The translations under genes and the position numbers were made by a program. 30,084 nt of DNA from a virus. The first letter of the stretch is position 1. Every line of letters starts with the position of its first letter. The notes under the pieces were generated by a model. It worked only from the letters and a program-made list of their open reading frames with translations. It had not been told where the DNA came from and made no database searches. This document shows, in pieces, positions 6,555 through 12,379 of this stretch. The stretch spans positions 1-30,084 of the IMG/VR virus record IMGVR_UViG_3300047328_000009. The stretch is one strand, 5' to 3'.

Positions 6555-7293
6555 CGTAGTTGCCCTCCATGATTTTCGTGAGGTTTGCAGGCTTCAGCAC
6601 CCAGTCGAAATCACAGCGCCAGCCCTGCTGATTGCCGCCTCGAAGGAAAGGGCTGGCGCGGATCTTGCCCATCAGCACCCGCCAACCATCGAGGCCGCCG
6701 ACGTCCTTCAGGCGCAGGACGATAGCCTTCCGGCGCTTGTCGGTGACGTGCTGGGCTCGAGGAAGCCCGCAGGCGATGGCGGTTTCGTTCCAGGCTTCGA
6801 CGGCAAGAGGGACTTGGGGGTTTGGGGGTTCTTCCTTCCTACCTCCTCCATCCTCCCTCCTTCCTCCTCCATCCTCCATCTGTGGAGCGTTTCTGGACTT
6901 TTGCTGAACTGGCTCGCCTTCATCATCGTCCAGTTCCGTACTGGCGGCGTCTAAAGCGGCGTAGGATCGGAACTCGACCGGCATAGGGTGAGTGTTTTTC
7001 GGCTTCCGCGGCCTTTGAAACCGCCCAAAGTTCCGCAGAACGCCATACTTACGCCCCTCGCAGTCGTAGCTTTTGATGCAGTTGGCGCCTTCCAGTTCCA
7101 CCAGCAGCGCCTCTACAGAGCCGTCCTTAGCGGGCCTCAAGCGCATGCGGAGCGTGATAGGCTTCCATTCAAAGACGCCTTGGTCGTCCGCCTCTGTCCA
7201 CAGGCCAATGTAGAAGATCTGCGCCGCGTCACTGAGCGAGACGAATGCCTCGTCGGTGAAGAGCCCTGGGTGAACGCTACGGATTCTAGCCAT
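6493..7293 (-). CDS. O-type phage replication protein (266 aa)
   Basis: The N-terminal domain (MARIRSVHPGLFTDEAFVSL ... GLWTEADDQGVFEWKP ... YGVLRNFGRFQRPRKP, residues 1-100) is typical of phage replication initiators with a winged-helix fold. The C-terminal end (GWRCDFDWVLKPANLTKIME, 225-244) is a motif widely seen in such proteins and DnaT/DnaD-like primosome proteins. The linker at 139-155 is a tandem heptapeptide EDGGGR(R/K), encoded by 15-bp direct repeats at 6842-6856 and 6863-6877. In lambda-type phages the origin lies in the equivalent place. It overlaps the upstream nuclease gene by eight bases. Expected role: binding the origin and recruiting host helicase. Confidence 0.85.
   Translation of the reverse strand: MARIRSVHPGLFTDEAFVSLSDAAQIFYIGLWTEADDQGVFEWKPITLRMRLRPAKDGSVEALLVELEGANCIKSYDCEGRKYGVLRNFGRFQRPRKPKNTHPMPVEFRSYAALDAASTELDDDEGEPVQQKSRNAPQMEDGGGRREDGGGRKEEPPNPQVPLAVEAWNETAIACGLPRAQHVTDKRRKAIVLRLKDVGGLDGWRVLMGKIRASPFLRGGNQQGWRCDFDWVLKPANLTKIMEGNYDDRKSANGIQGAIDDLRRGV
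6829..6880. repeat. polypyrimidine tract with 15-bp iterons, candidate replication origin
   Basis: The + strand is almost pure C/T for 52 bases (four A). CCTCCTCCATCCTCC occurs at 6842-6856 and again at 6863-6877, a 21-bp period. Two runs of five G sit just before it on the same strand (6816-6820 and 6824-6828). The tract is inside the replication-protein gene, as the lambda origin is inside gene O. Polypurine/polypyrimidine DNA can unwind or form a triplex. An alternative is that it only encodes a flexible linker. Confidence 0.4.
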
Positions 7294-7786
7294 TGATGGT
7301 GTTCCTGTGTTTGAAAATGGAAGTGGCCAGCTTCATGTCGAGCAGATGGTCCCACGTTTGACCCGCGCAGGACCAAGCATCGCGCACGATTTCCGCGCCC
7401 GTGAATCGCAGCACGCGCCGCCCCTCTAGCTGACAGAAACGATCCCTCTCCCGATCGCGTGCGGCCTGCTCCTTCGTGCGCTCATGGAAGTCGTGCCCGT
7501 CGCACTCCACAAAAAGAAGATCATTGATCGAGAAATCGATGCGATACGAGCCGAACTGCCGCTGAGGCCAGACAATCAAGCCGTCGTGCGGAGGATTGGT
7601 GACGGGGTTTTGCTCCGCCACGACGGCCCAGGTGCCATGCCACAGACGGCTGTAGAGCAGAAGGTGCAGCAAGTATTCTGTCTCAATTGGGCTTTGACAA
7701 AACCTCAACTCCTTGTGCGGGTTCTTATCCTTGTCGGTCCGCGCAAAGTATGTGATTGCCGCGACTATTGGGCTCGGATAGTTCAT
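7286..7786 (-). CDS. DUF559/Vsr-like PD-(D/E)XK endonuclease (166 aa)
   Basis: The 166-aa product has the core of a Vsr-like or DUF559 nuclease: E35 in PIETEYLL, D84 in SYRIDF, then E94-C-D96 in LFVECDGHDFHERT, followed by a helix of Arg and Asp (QAARDRERDRFCQLEGRRVLRF). These match the restriction-endonuclease-like fold, with metal bound by Asp and Glu. Vsr enzymes nick DNA at T:G mismatches; many DUF559 proteins have no known substrate. It overlaps both neighbours in the replication operon (8 bp downstream, ATGA upstream). A role in phage DNA repair or host DNA breakdown is inferred. Confidence 0.75.
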   Translation of the reverse strand: MNYPSPIVAAITYFARTDKDKNPHKELRFCQSPIETEYLLHLLLYSRLWHGTWAVVAEQNPVTNPPHDGLIVWPQRQFGSYRIDFSINDLLFVECDGHDFHERTKEQAARDRERDRFCQLEGRRVLRFTGAEIVRDAWSCAGQTWDHLLDMKLATSIFKHRNTING

Positions 7787-8151
7787 GCGTGGCGACCCGT
7801 CATGCGGGAGAGGATTTTGCTGCGCAGCATGGACAGCTCGGGCTCGAAATTCTTGGGGCGATCAACAACCTGACGGGCGCCATAGACCGCCGTCGAATGG
7901 TCACGGTTGCCGCAGTAGTAGGCGATCTGGGGGAAACTCTTGGACGTCAACTCACGCGCCAGGCCGTAGTAGATTTGCCTAGCCCTGCCAGCTTTTACCG
8001 CGCGGCGATGGCTCAGAAACTCGTTCATCGGCACGTCGCAGGCTTCGGCGGTGAGCTGCATGATCTCATGCAGGGAAGGTTCGGCCGGCCTGTAGGGCGC
8101 CATCGACATAATGGCGGTGGCGTGCTTCGGCAGGCGTTCGATGCTCAACAT
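7783..8151 (-). CDS. DnaA domain IV-like protein (122 aa)
   Basis: ATG at 8151 follows CAGGGAGTAAGTAGT; longer in-frame starts overlap the upstream gene. Residues 56-95 contain ARQIYYGLARELTSKSFPQI and then CGNRDHSTAVYGARQV. This is the DnaA signature that reads DnaA boxes through its helix-turn-helix. No AAA+ ATPase domain (domain III) is present, and 122 aa is far shorter than the 450-500 aa of a full initiator. The protein could bind DnaA boxes in phage or host DNA and compete with or recruit the host initiator. Such stand-alone domains occur in phages of alphaproteobacteria. Context: replication operon, ATGA overlap with the nuclease. Confidence 0.85.
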   Translation of the reverse strand: MLSIERLPKHATAIMSMAPYRPAEPSLHEIMQLTAEACDVPMNEFLSHRRAVKAGRARQIYYGLARELTSKSFPQIAYYCGNRDHSTAVYGARQVVDRPKNFEPELSMLRSKILSRMTGRHA

Positions 8152-8152
8152 A

Positions 8153-8383
8153 CTACTTACTCCCTGGGTTGAAATTCCGGGCTTCTGGGCCGCACTGGTC
8201 GCCCTTGACCCGGTAATCGAGAGGGGATTGCGGCAGCCTCTCGATCGCGGCTTCCCAGCCGTTGCGCGGCGGCGATAACGTCTTGCCATCGGGCAGGCTG
8301 CGAGCCCGCATGCAGCCGACACGCTGGCGGCCGGTGCTGTGCTCGGTGCTACTGTGGAAGCACTCTTCGCAGATGCGCCTCAT
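8153..8383 (-). CDS. small cysteine-containing hypothetical protein (76 aa)
   Basis: I start at ATG 8383, since the product then begins MRRICEECFHSS with a CxxC knuckle at residues 5-8. A third cysteine (VGCM) follows, then one near the C-terminus (GDQCGP). Four cysteines could bind one zinc, but their spacing is irregular. The open frame extends to 8443 without a clear ribosome site. The start overlaps the stop of the 56-aa ORF by ATGA, and the stop is two bases from the DnaA-like gene start. Function unknown. Confidence 0.6.
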   Translation of the reverse strand: MRRICEECFHSSTEHSTGRQRVGCMRARSLPDGKTLSPPRNGWEAAIERLPQSPLDYRVKGDQCGPEARNFNPGSK

Positions 8384-8550
8384 GGATTGAGCCTCTGGAT
8401 CAGGACGACGAAGGACACGCCCAACTTCGGCGCTCGTAGCCAAGTGATCGCATGCGGCCCCGACGGTGATGGCGGCCGGCCTGGCGCGGTCGCACCGCTC
8501 AGGTTCACGGCCTGAACCCAGGCTTCTGGGAAGGCCGGCATTTCAGCCAT
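8380..8550 (-). CDS. small ORF filling an operon gap (56 aa)
   Basis: This short ORF begins MAEMPAFPEAWVQAVN and ends LGVSFVVLIQRLNP. Without it the operon would have a 159-base hole. It overlaps the upstream methylase by eight bases and the downstream gene by ATGA, the same coupling seen throughout this operon. The middle is Pro, Gly and Ser rich and not conserved-looking, so it may be partly degenerate or a linker peptide. No family recognised. Confidence 0.45.
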   Translation of the reverse strand: MAEMPAFPEAWVQAVNLSGATAPGRPPSPSGPHAITWLRAPKLGVSFVVLIQRLNP

Positions 8551-9208
8551 GGTCCGCCTCCGGTGGATAGATCGCCGACGTCACCTCCGCGCCCTTGTGG
8601 CCGCGTTCCCAGACGTACCAGGCGTGGCTCGTAGGCACGCCGCCGAGGCAGCGCACACACCCCTGCGTCTCGAGTTTCTTGCCGCGGCGCTTCAGGTTCG
8701 GGCAGTCGCTCGATGCGTCGGCGTGCTGGCACTCGAGCAGATCGAACCGCCAACATGTGGCCCGGGCCCCGCAGACCCAGACGCGGGCCGGCGGGTTCGC
8801 TTCCCACCAGGCGCGGCGGCCGATGGACTCGCGCCAGGCTTGGCGCTGGAAACAGATGATCTTGCGGGCGCCGAGATCCCGAGCGCGATCGACGAAGGCC
8901 TCTGCCAGCGAGAACGGCGGGTTCATAACCACGGTGCTGCCGACGGGCAGGCACTCGACGTCCATGAAGTCGATAACATTGCAGACCGGATAACGCACGC
9001 GCCCAGGCAGATGCTCGTTCCAGTCCACGACGTCATAGGTTTCGACAAAAAGGCCGTGCGCATTGCAGACGTCGGCGATCATGCCAAGCCCGGAACACGG
9101 CTCGACCACCCTCGAAGTGGTGACCTCGCAGCCAAGGATCGCCTCGACGGCCCACCGCGGCGTCTCGAAGGCTTCCATGTCCCTGCAGAGTTGCGAGAGG
9201 TCTTTCAC
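8543..9208 (-). CDS. phage DNA N6-adenine methyltransferase-like protein (221 aa)
   Basis: The start is GTG at 9208 in a GTGA overlap with the resolvase gene. SAM-binding motif I appears as VVEPCSGLGMIADV near residue 35 and catalytic motif IV as NPPF at 95-98 (VVMNPPFSLAEAF). Motif I before motif IV gives the gamma-like order of N6-adenine enzymes. The C-terminal half has several cysteines (CGARATC, CPN, CVRC) that might bind zinc. At 221 aa it is compact, with no separate target-recognition domain visible. It is the second methylase in the window and of a different class from the ParB fusion, which suggests layered DNA modification. The target is unknown. Confidence 0.75.
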   Translation of the reverse strand: MKDLSQLCRDMEAFETPRWAVEAILGCEVTTSRVVEPCSGLGMIADVCNAHGLFVETYDVVDWNEHLPGRVRYPVCNVIDFMDVECLPVGSTVVMNPPFSLAEAFVDRARDLGARKIICFQRQAWRESIGRRAWWEANPPARVWVCGARATCWRFDLLECQHADASSDCPNLKRRGKKLETQGCVRCLGGVPTSHAWYVWERGHKGAEVTSAIYPPEADHG

Positions 9209-9780
9209 AGCGCTGCCCTCCGTGCTTCGTCCGCCTCATGTTCCGCCCGGCGCTTCGCCCGCTTGGCGCGCTGCCGATAGATGTTGTCCTCGCACTTGCA
9301 ACCGTAGTCCCAGATCCCGCACGCCTCGGCGACGTTGTGGTTCTCGGTCCACCAGCCGCGGACGGCGCACTCTTTCACCGCCATCATTTTCCAGGCGTCG
9401 GACTCGTCGCCGGCACCCTTCTGCGGACGCAGGCCATGATGAAACTCGGTGCGCCAGTCCGAGATCATCACCTCGTAGGCGTGGTCCTCGAGGCCTATCA
9501 TTTCCGCCGCAGTCTCGATCGCGCAGGCGACCTTCAGCTGCTTTTGCAGCGTCGGCATGTGAAGGCCGAACTTGCGGACGATCACCTGCTCGAAGAATAC
9601 GCGCTCGGCGCCGGTCGATTTCAGGAACTGGATCGCCCACTCGCGCACATACTTGCCAAGACGGGCGGTGTTGTTGCCGTAGTCTGGAAGCTCCTGCCAG
9701 CCGCGCGTCGGCACCGACCCGGGCTCACCGTATGCCCAGCCGATGCCGACGACCGCCTGATCGAAGCCCGCGATGATCAC
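9205..9780 (-). CDS. RuvC-like Holliday junction resolvase (191 aa)
   Basis: The start is GTG at 9780, overlapping the previous stop as GTGA. The fold looks like RNase H/RuvC: D7 in MIIAGFDQAVVGIGWAYG on the first strand, E64 in RVFFEQVIVRK after a long insert, and acidic residues in the last helix (NVAEACGIWDYG, E152 and D158). Phage RuvC-like resolvases clear branched DNA before packaging or during recombination. The C-terminal tail is very rich in Arg, Lys and Ala. The acidic pattern at the end differs from E. coli RuvC (two Asp), so catalysis should be checked. Context in a replication and modification operon fits. Confidence 0.75.
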   Translation of the reverse strand: MIIAGFDQAVVGIGWAYGEPGSVPTRGWQELPDYGNNTARLGKYVREWAIQFLKSTGAERVFFEQVIVRKFGLHMPTLQKQLKVACAIETAAEMIGLEDHAYEVMISDWRTEFHHGLRPQKGAGDESDAWKMMAVKECAVRGWWTENHNVAEACGIWDYGCKCEDNIYRQRAKRAKRRAEHEADEARRAAL

Positions 9781-10169
9781 GCCGCCTCGCGCTCTTCCTG
9801 CTCCTGCCGGTCGGCAAAGGAGAAGAGGTCGCCAAGCTTCTTGGAGATCTCATCAACGATGTCGCGCTGATCTTCGGACAGGCTTTCCCGGCAAGCGTCA
9901 GCTCTGCGGCGCAGACTGCGCTCGCGCAGCTTAGCGGACAGCGGCTTCTTCGGAATCCCCGCCTCTGCGGCTTCCTTCATTAAAGCCTTTACTTCATCGC
10001 GGAGGGGCTGACACGCAATCTGCGCGTTCCGCATGATTTCGGCTATTGCAGCCTTCTTTTCTTCGATCTCAGACACAAAGCCCTTCAGCTTGTCGGCGTT
10101 AATGCCGTTGGTCCTGGTCTGGTCGGCGAGGACCTGGCCCTCGTCCTTCATTTTCGCGCGTCGTGGCAC
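9777..10169 (-). CDS. helical protein with GapR (DUF2312)-like N-terminal part (130 aa)
   Basis: GTG at 10169 has AGGAGAG just upstream; an ATG six codons on is an alternative. The 130-aa product is almost entirely helical and charged. The segment NADKLKGFVSEIEEKKAAIAE resembles the start of GapR/DUF2312, nucleoid proteins of alphaproteobacteria that clamp overtwisted DNA. The rest (MRNAQIACQPLRDEVKALMK and on) departs from it and is longer than GapR, so a true relation is uncertain. Ends in GTGA overlap with the resolvase gene. A structural DNA-binding or replication-assisting role would fit the operon. Confidence 0.6.
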   Translation of the reverse strand: MPRRAKMKDEGQVLADQTRTNGINADKLKGFVSEIEEKKAAIAEIMRNAQIACQPLRDEVKALMKEAAEAGIPKKPLSAKLRERSLRRRADACRESLSEDQRDIVDEISKKLGDLFSFADRQEQEEREAA

Positions 10170-10196
10170 TTGCTCTCTCCTGTGTTGAAATTGGAA

Positions 10197-10239
10197 CCGG
10201 CGAGCGACGTCGCAGGGGGATGGGATCGCCGCTCGCCGG
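10197..10239. other. 10-bp perfect inverted repeat in an intergenic gap
   Basis: CCGGCGAGCG (10197-10206) and CGCTCGCCGG (10230-10239) pair perfectly around a 23-base loop, in the 97-base gap between two - strand genes. No T-run follows on either strand, so it is not a simple terminator. It could be a protein site or an RNA stem controlling the 130-aa gene. The gap otherwise shows only the ribosome site of that gene. Confidence 0.4.
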
Positions 10240-10266
10240 CCGCCGACCGATGGCTTGCGCCGTCAG

Positions 10267-10647
10267 TCATCCTTGCTTTTCGATGATGTGACGAATGCGA
10301 TCCGCCAGAGCGTCAGCTTCATCACGCAAATCTTCCAGTGGACGCGTAGTAGCTCCCAGAGCGTCGACACGCCGTAGCTCGGCCTCGATGCGCGAGAGCT
10401 CGCGGCGAAGGCTGCGAGCGTAGGCATCGACAAGGCGGCACCAGACGTCGACCGCGATCTGCTTCGGTCTGCGGCTGGCTTGCGTGAGGCGTTGGAATGC
10501 GTGCCGGTCGATCCCGGCTCTTTGCGATGCGACAATGTGGCCCCCTGTAAGTTTCGTGAAGTCTGTGGCGATGGCTGCGGCCATTTCGACCGATCTGGCG
10601 GCATTCAGGATTGGCGGCGGCGTATGCAGGATTCGGAAGCGTTCCAT
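10267..10647 (-). CDS. helical hypothetical protein (126 aa)
   Basis: ATG at 10647 was chosen; the frame is open further but crosses a strong terminator. The 126-aa product has an N-terminal region (MERFRILHTPPPIL, then AAAIATDFTKLTGGHIVASQ) with some resemblance to helix-turn-helix proteins, and a C-terminal coiled coil (SLRRELSRIEAELRRVDALG, DEADALADRIRHIIEKQ). A regulator is possible, but no signature is decisive. It is the first gene after the terminator that follows the Cro-like gene. Confidence 0.65.
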   Translation of the reverse strand: MERFRILHTPPPILNAARSVEMAAAIATDFTKLTGGHIVASQRAGIDRHAFQRLTQASRRPKQIAVDVWCRLVDAYARSLRRELSRIEAELRRVDALGATTRPLEDLRDEADALADRIRHIIEKQG

Positions 10648-10680
10648 GGCTACAACTCCACTCCATGAGGTACAGACTGA

Positions 10681-10711
10681 AAGAAAAGGGCGGACGCCGA
10701 AGCGCCCGCCG
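10681..10711 (-). terminator. strong Rho-independent terminator after the Cro-like gene
   Basis: The - strand has GGCGGGCGC-TTCG-GCGTCCGCC, a nine-base-pair stem (one G-U) closed by a stable UUCG tetraloop, followed by CTTTTCTTT. It lies about 85 bases after the stop of the Cro-like gene and before the replication operon. Those genes would therefore need read-through, antitermination or their own promoter. Confidence 0.8.
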
Positions 10712-10795
10712 AGGTAAGGGAGGAAACGCCCAGGAAGGGCACAACGGTGGGTTCGCCGTTGCCACGATCGCCCGCGTGATAAGCGCGGGAATTGG

Positions 10796-11008
10796 TCATG
10801 CGGCGCTCTCCGTTGCCTGTGGCGCTGGGCCAAAGACATCGGGGCGCAGAGTATAGCGGGAAATGCCTGTTACTTCCTCGACCTTGAGGACATGTTCCGC
10901 CGGAACCTGACGCCATTGCGTCACGGCACCGGGCGACAGACCCAAGGCGCGGACAACCTCAATCCGGCGTCCGTGCTTTGCGTCAAACCATTTGGTGAGT
11001 TCTTCCAT
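10796..11008 (-). CDS. Cro/YdaS-like repressor (70 aa)
   Basis: ATG at 11008 is preferred; TTG at 11035 is possible but falls before the predicted transcription start. The 70-aa product (MEELTKWFDAKHGRRIEVVR, ALGLSPGAVTQWRQVPAEHV, then VEEVTGISRYTLRPDVFG) closely follows the YdaS/Cro family, a DNA-binding fold with the helix-turn-helix around residues 17-37 and a typical LRPDVF ending. It is divergent to the + strand early genes across a repeat-bearing control region, so it probably represses its own promoter and the opposite one. The predicted start site lies at or next to the ATG, so the mRNA may be leaderless like lambda cI. Confidence 0.85.
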   Translation of the reverse strand: MEELTKWFDAKHGRRIEVVRALGLSPGAVTQWRQVPAEHVLKVEEVTGISRYTLRPDVFGPAPQATESAA

Positions 11009-11016
11009 GCCTTCGG

Positions 11017-11045
11017 CCAATAGCAGACGCGCCAATTTAGGTCAA
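11017..11045 (-). promoter_or_regulatory. promoter of the Cro-like gene
   Basis: On the - strand TTGACC (11045-11040) and TATTGG (11022-11017) are separated by exactly 17 bases. TGC just before the -10 gives an extended -10 element. The expected start of transcription is near 11010, two bases from the ATG at 11008, so the transcript would have almost no leader. Confidence 0.55.
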
Positions 11046-11089
11046 GCGCATTTTTTAGGTTGACGGCGTGTTTTAGATGGGCTACAAGC
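11036..11089. promoter_or_regulatory. three operator-like repeats with 18-bp spacing
   Basis: TTTAGGTCAAG (11036), TTTAGGTTGAC (11054) and TTTAGATGGG (11072) are spaced 18 bp apart. The first covers the -35 box of the leftward promoter and the second that of the rightward promoter. Occupancy could therefore set the choice between the two transcripts. The third copy matches less well. Confidence 0.5.
11060..11088 (+). promoter_or_regulatory. early rightward promoter
   Basis: TTGACG (11060-11065) and TACAAG (11083-11088) have a 17-base spacer, with 5 of 6 and 4 of 6 matches to sigma70 consensus. Transcription would begin near 11095, giving a short leader with AGGAG at 11102-11106 before the ATG at 11115. 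Confidence 0.6.
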
Positions 11090-11114
11090 GGCCATCAACT
11101 CAGGAGATGCGCCG

Positions 11115-11246
11115 ATGAACTGCCGCCGGACAAAGCAAGACCCCTCCAAGATTTACGAAGCCGCGTTTTACAGCGCCCTGGCACACGGCATGAGCGAGGC
11201 CAAGGCTGACGCCTATGCAACGCGCAAAGCCGAGGCTGCGCGATGA
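11115..11246 (+). CDS. 43-aa early protein
   Basis: This is the first gene after the rightward promoter. It has AGGAG eight bases before the ATG. The product (MNCRRTKQDPSKIYEAAFYS and then ALAHGMSEAKADAYATRKAE) is a helical, mostly charged peptide of 43 aa with no known motif. Its stop overlaps the next start by ATGA. A Cro partner, antirepressor or excision-type role is possible from its position only. Confidence 0.6.
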   Translation: MNCRRTKQDPSKIYEAAFYSALAHGMSEAKADAYATRKAEAAR

Positions 11247-11329
11247 CGCGGGCTTACCTCGTCCAATCCCAGCTCGCCCTCTACCTCGCGCTGGCGATCG
11301 CCGCCGCGCTGACTGTGATGGTGGCGTGA
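11243..11329 (+). CDS. 28-aa single-pass membrane peptide
   Basis: The peptide MTRAYLVQSQLALYLALAIA plus AAALTVMVA is almost entirely one hydrophobic helix. It starts in an ATGA overlap with the gene before it. Such tiny membrane peptides are common in phage early regions but hard to prove. It could be a membrane-acting effector. Codons are normal for the window. Confidence 0.45.
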   Translation: MTRAYLVQSQLALYLALAIAAALTVMVA

Positions 11330-11516
11330 TGCGTTGGCACATCCTGATCGTTGCAAAAAATTCTGCATTCCCGCGATTGAGCGGTGAAGCCCACACAGCG
11401 AGGGCATGTTCGCTGACCCTAAGGAGTGGCCGGACAGAAACTGCAAATCCTAGCTCAGAGCCCAGAGGCGGCCGGCTTCCCCAGTCTCGGCCGGCCGCCG
11501 ACCTCGGAGGCCCGCG
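11330..11516 (+). other. leader region with a 10-bp stem-loop
   Basis: GGCGGCCGGC (11467-11476) and GCCGGCCGCC (11490-11499) form a perfect stem, ending 18 bases before the GTG start at 11517; the ribosome site GGAGG is in between. No T-run follows. A weak 63-aa ORF (11329-11520) crosses this stretch but has poor coding character. The stem may affect translation of the 79-aa gene or mark an RNA processing site. Confidence 0.4.
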
Positions 11517-11756
11517 GTGAAGAACAAACTTGCAGACCTGAACGATCACCTCTTCGCGCAGCTGGAGCGCCTGTCGGACGAGAACCTGACGGCTGAGCAG
11601 ATCGAGAAGGAGGTCGTCCGCGCCGAAGCCGTCGTCTCGGTCGCCGACACGATCGTTGCGAATGCCAACGTGCAGCTCAAGGCGATCGAGCTCATGGCCA
11701 GCCACGGCGGCCGGGTAAAGGTTCCCTTCGTCGCGATCGAGGACAGGACGAAATGA
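11517..11756 (+). CDS. conserved small phage protein (79 aa)
   Basis: GTG start with CGGAGG upstream. The 79-aa product (MKNKLADLNDHLFAQLERLS, EQIEKEVVRAEAVVSVAD) is a helical protein of a type I recall as common in proteobacterial prophages, where it is often encoded beside an HNH endonuclease, as it is here. Its molecular role is unknown. It overlaps the HNH gene by ATGA, so the two are translationally coupled. Confidence 0.75.
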   Translation: MKNKLADLNDHLFAQLERLSDENLTAEQIEKEVVRAEAVVSVADTIVANANVQLKAIELMASHGGRVKVPFVAIEDRTK

Positions 11757-12379
11757 AGGGCCACCACATCACCTATAGCGAGGCTGAACTTGCATGGATC
11801 AAGGCGCATGCTCAGGGGCTGCGCCGCGTCGTGCACGCCCAGTTCCAGGAGGCGTTTGGCCGATACGATGTGAACCTCTCGAACTATGCCTCGATCTGCA
11901 AGCGCATGGGTTGGCTGACGGGCCGCACCGGGCGTTACGAGAAAGGCGCGGTGCCGTTGAACAAGGGCCAGAAGATGCCCTTCCACCCGAACAGTGCCCG
12001 CACCCGGTTCCAGAAGGGACAGTCCCCACGCAACACCAAGTGGCTCGGCCACGAGCGTGTCTCGAAGGATGGTTACGTCGAGATCAGCATTGCTGAGACG
12101 AACCCGCATACGGGCTACGAGCGGCGCTACGTGTTGAAGCACCTGCATCTGTGGAAGCAGGCAAACGGACCGCTCCCGAAGGGCCACTGCCTCAAATGCC
12201 TGGACGGCAACAAGCAGAACACCGATCCATCGAATTGGGAAGCGGTGCCCCGCGCGCTGCTGCCGAAGCTCGCTGGCCGCTGGGGCCACAGCTATGACGC
12301 CGCTCCTGCCGAGTTGAAACCCACGCTCCTCGCCGTCGCGAAGCTCCAGCACAAGGTGCGGGAGATCAGGAAGAGATGA
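11753..12379 (+). CDS. HNH endonuclease (208 aa)
   Basis: The C-terminal half carries a phage-type HNH fold: RRYVLKHLHLWKQANGPLPK, GHCLKCLDGNKQNTDPSNW, with His in LKHLHLW, the central GHCLKCLDGN, and the final N and W of the motif. The N-terminal part (YSEAELAWIKAHAQGLRRVV) is a helix-turn-helix-like region followed by a basic linker with RFQKGQSPRNTKW. Proteins with this layout act as free-standing homing-type nucleases or phage HNH nucleases. It shares ATGA overlaps on both sides. No intron or disrupted gene is seen nearby, so it is an operon member and not obviously a mobile invader. Confidence 0.8.
   Translation: MKGHHITYSEAELAWIKAHAQGLRRVVHAQFQEAFGRYDVNLSNYASICKRMGWLTGRTGRYEKGAVPLNKGQKMPFHPNSARTRFQKGQSPRNTKWLGHERVSKDGYVEISIAETNPHTGYERRYVLKHLHLWKQANGPLPKGHCLKCLDGNKQNTDPSNWEAVPRALLPKLAGRWGHSYDAAPAELKPTLLAVAKLQHKVREIRKR

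Noticed and set aside
6811-6830. G-quadruplex
   Set aside because: Only two G5 runs are adjacent; an intramolecular quadruplex needs four suitable runs.
10650-10799. 49-aa ORF on the - strand after the Cro-like gene
   Set aside because: It runs through the strong terminator and has no homologue-like features, although it starts in an ATGA overlap.
11329-11520. 63-aa ORF on the + strand
   Set aside because: It passes through the stem-loop with poor composition (many Arg, Ser, Pro and Gly) and ends inside the next start; better read as a leader.
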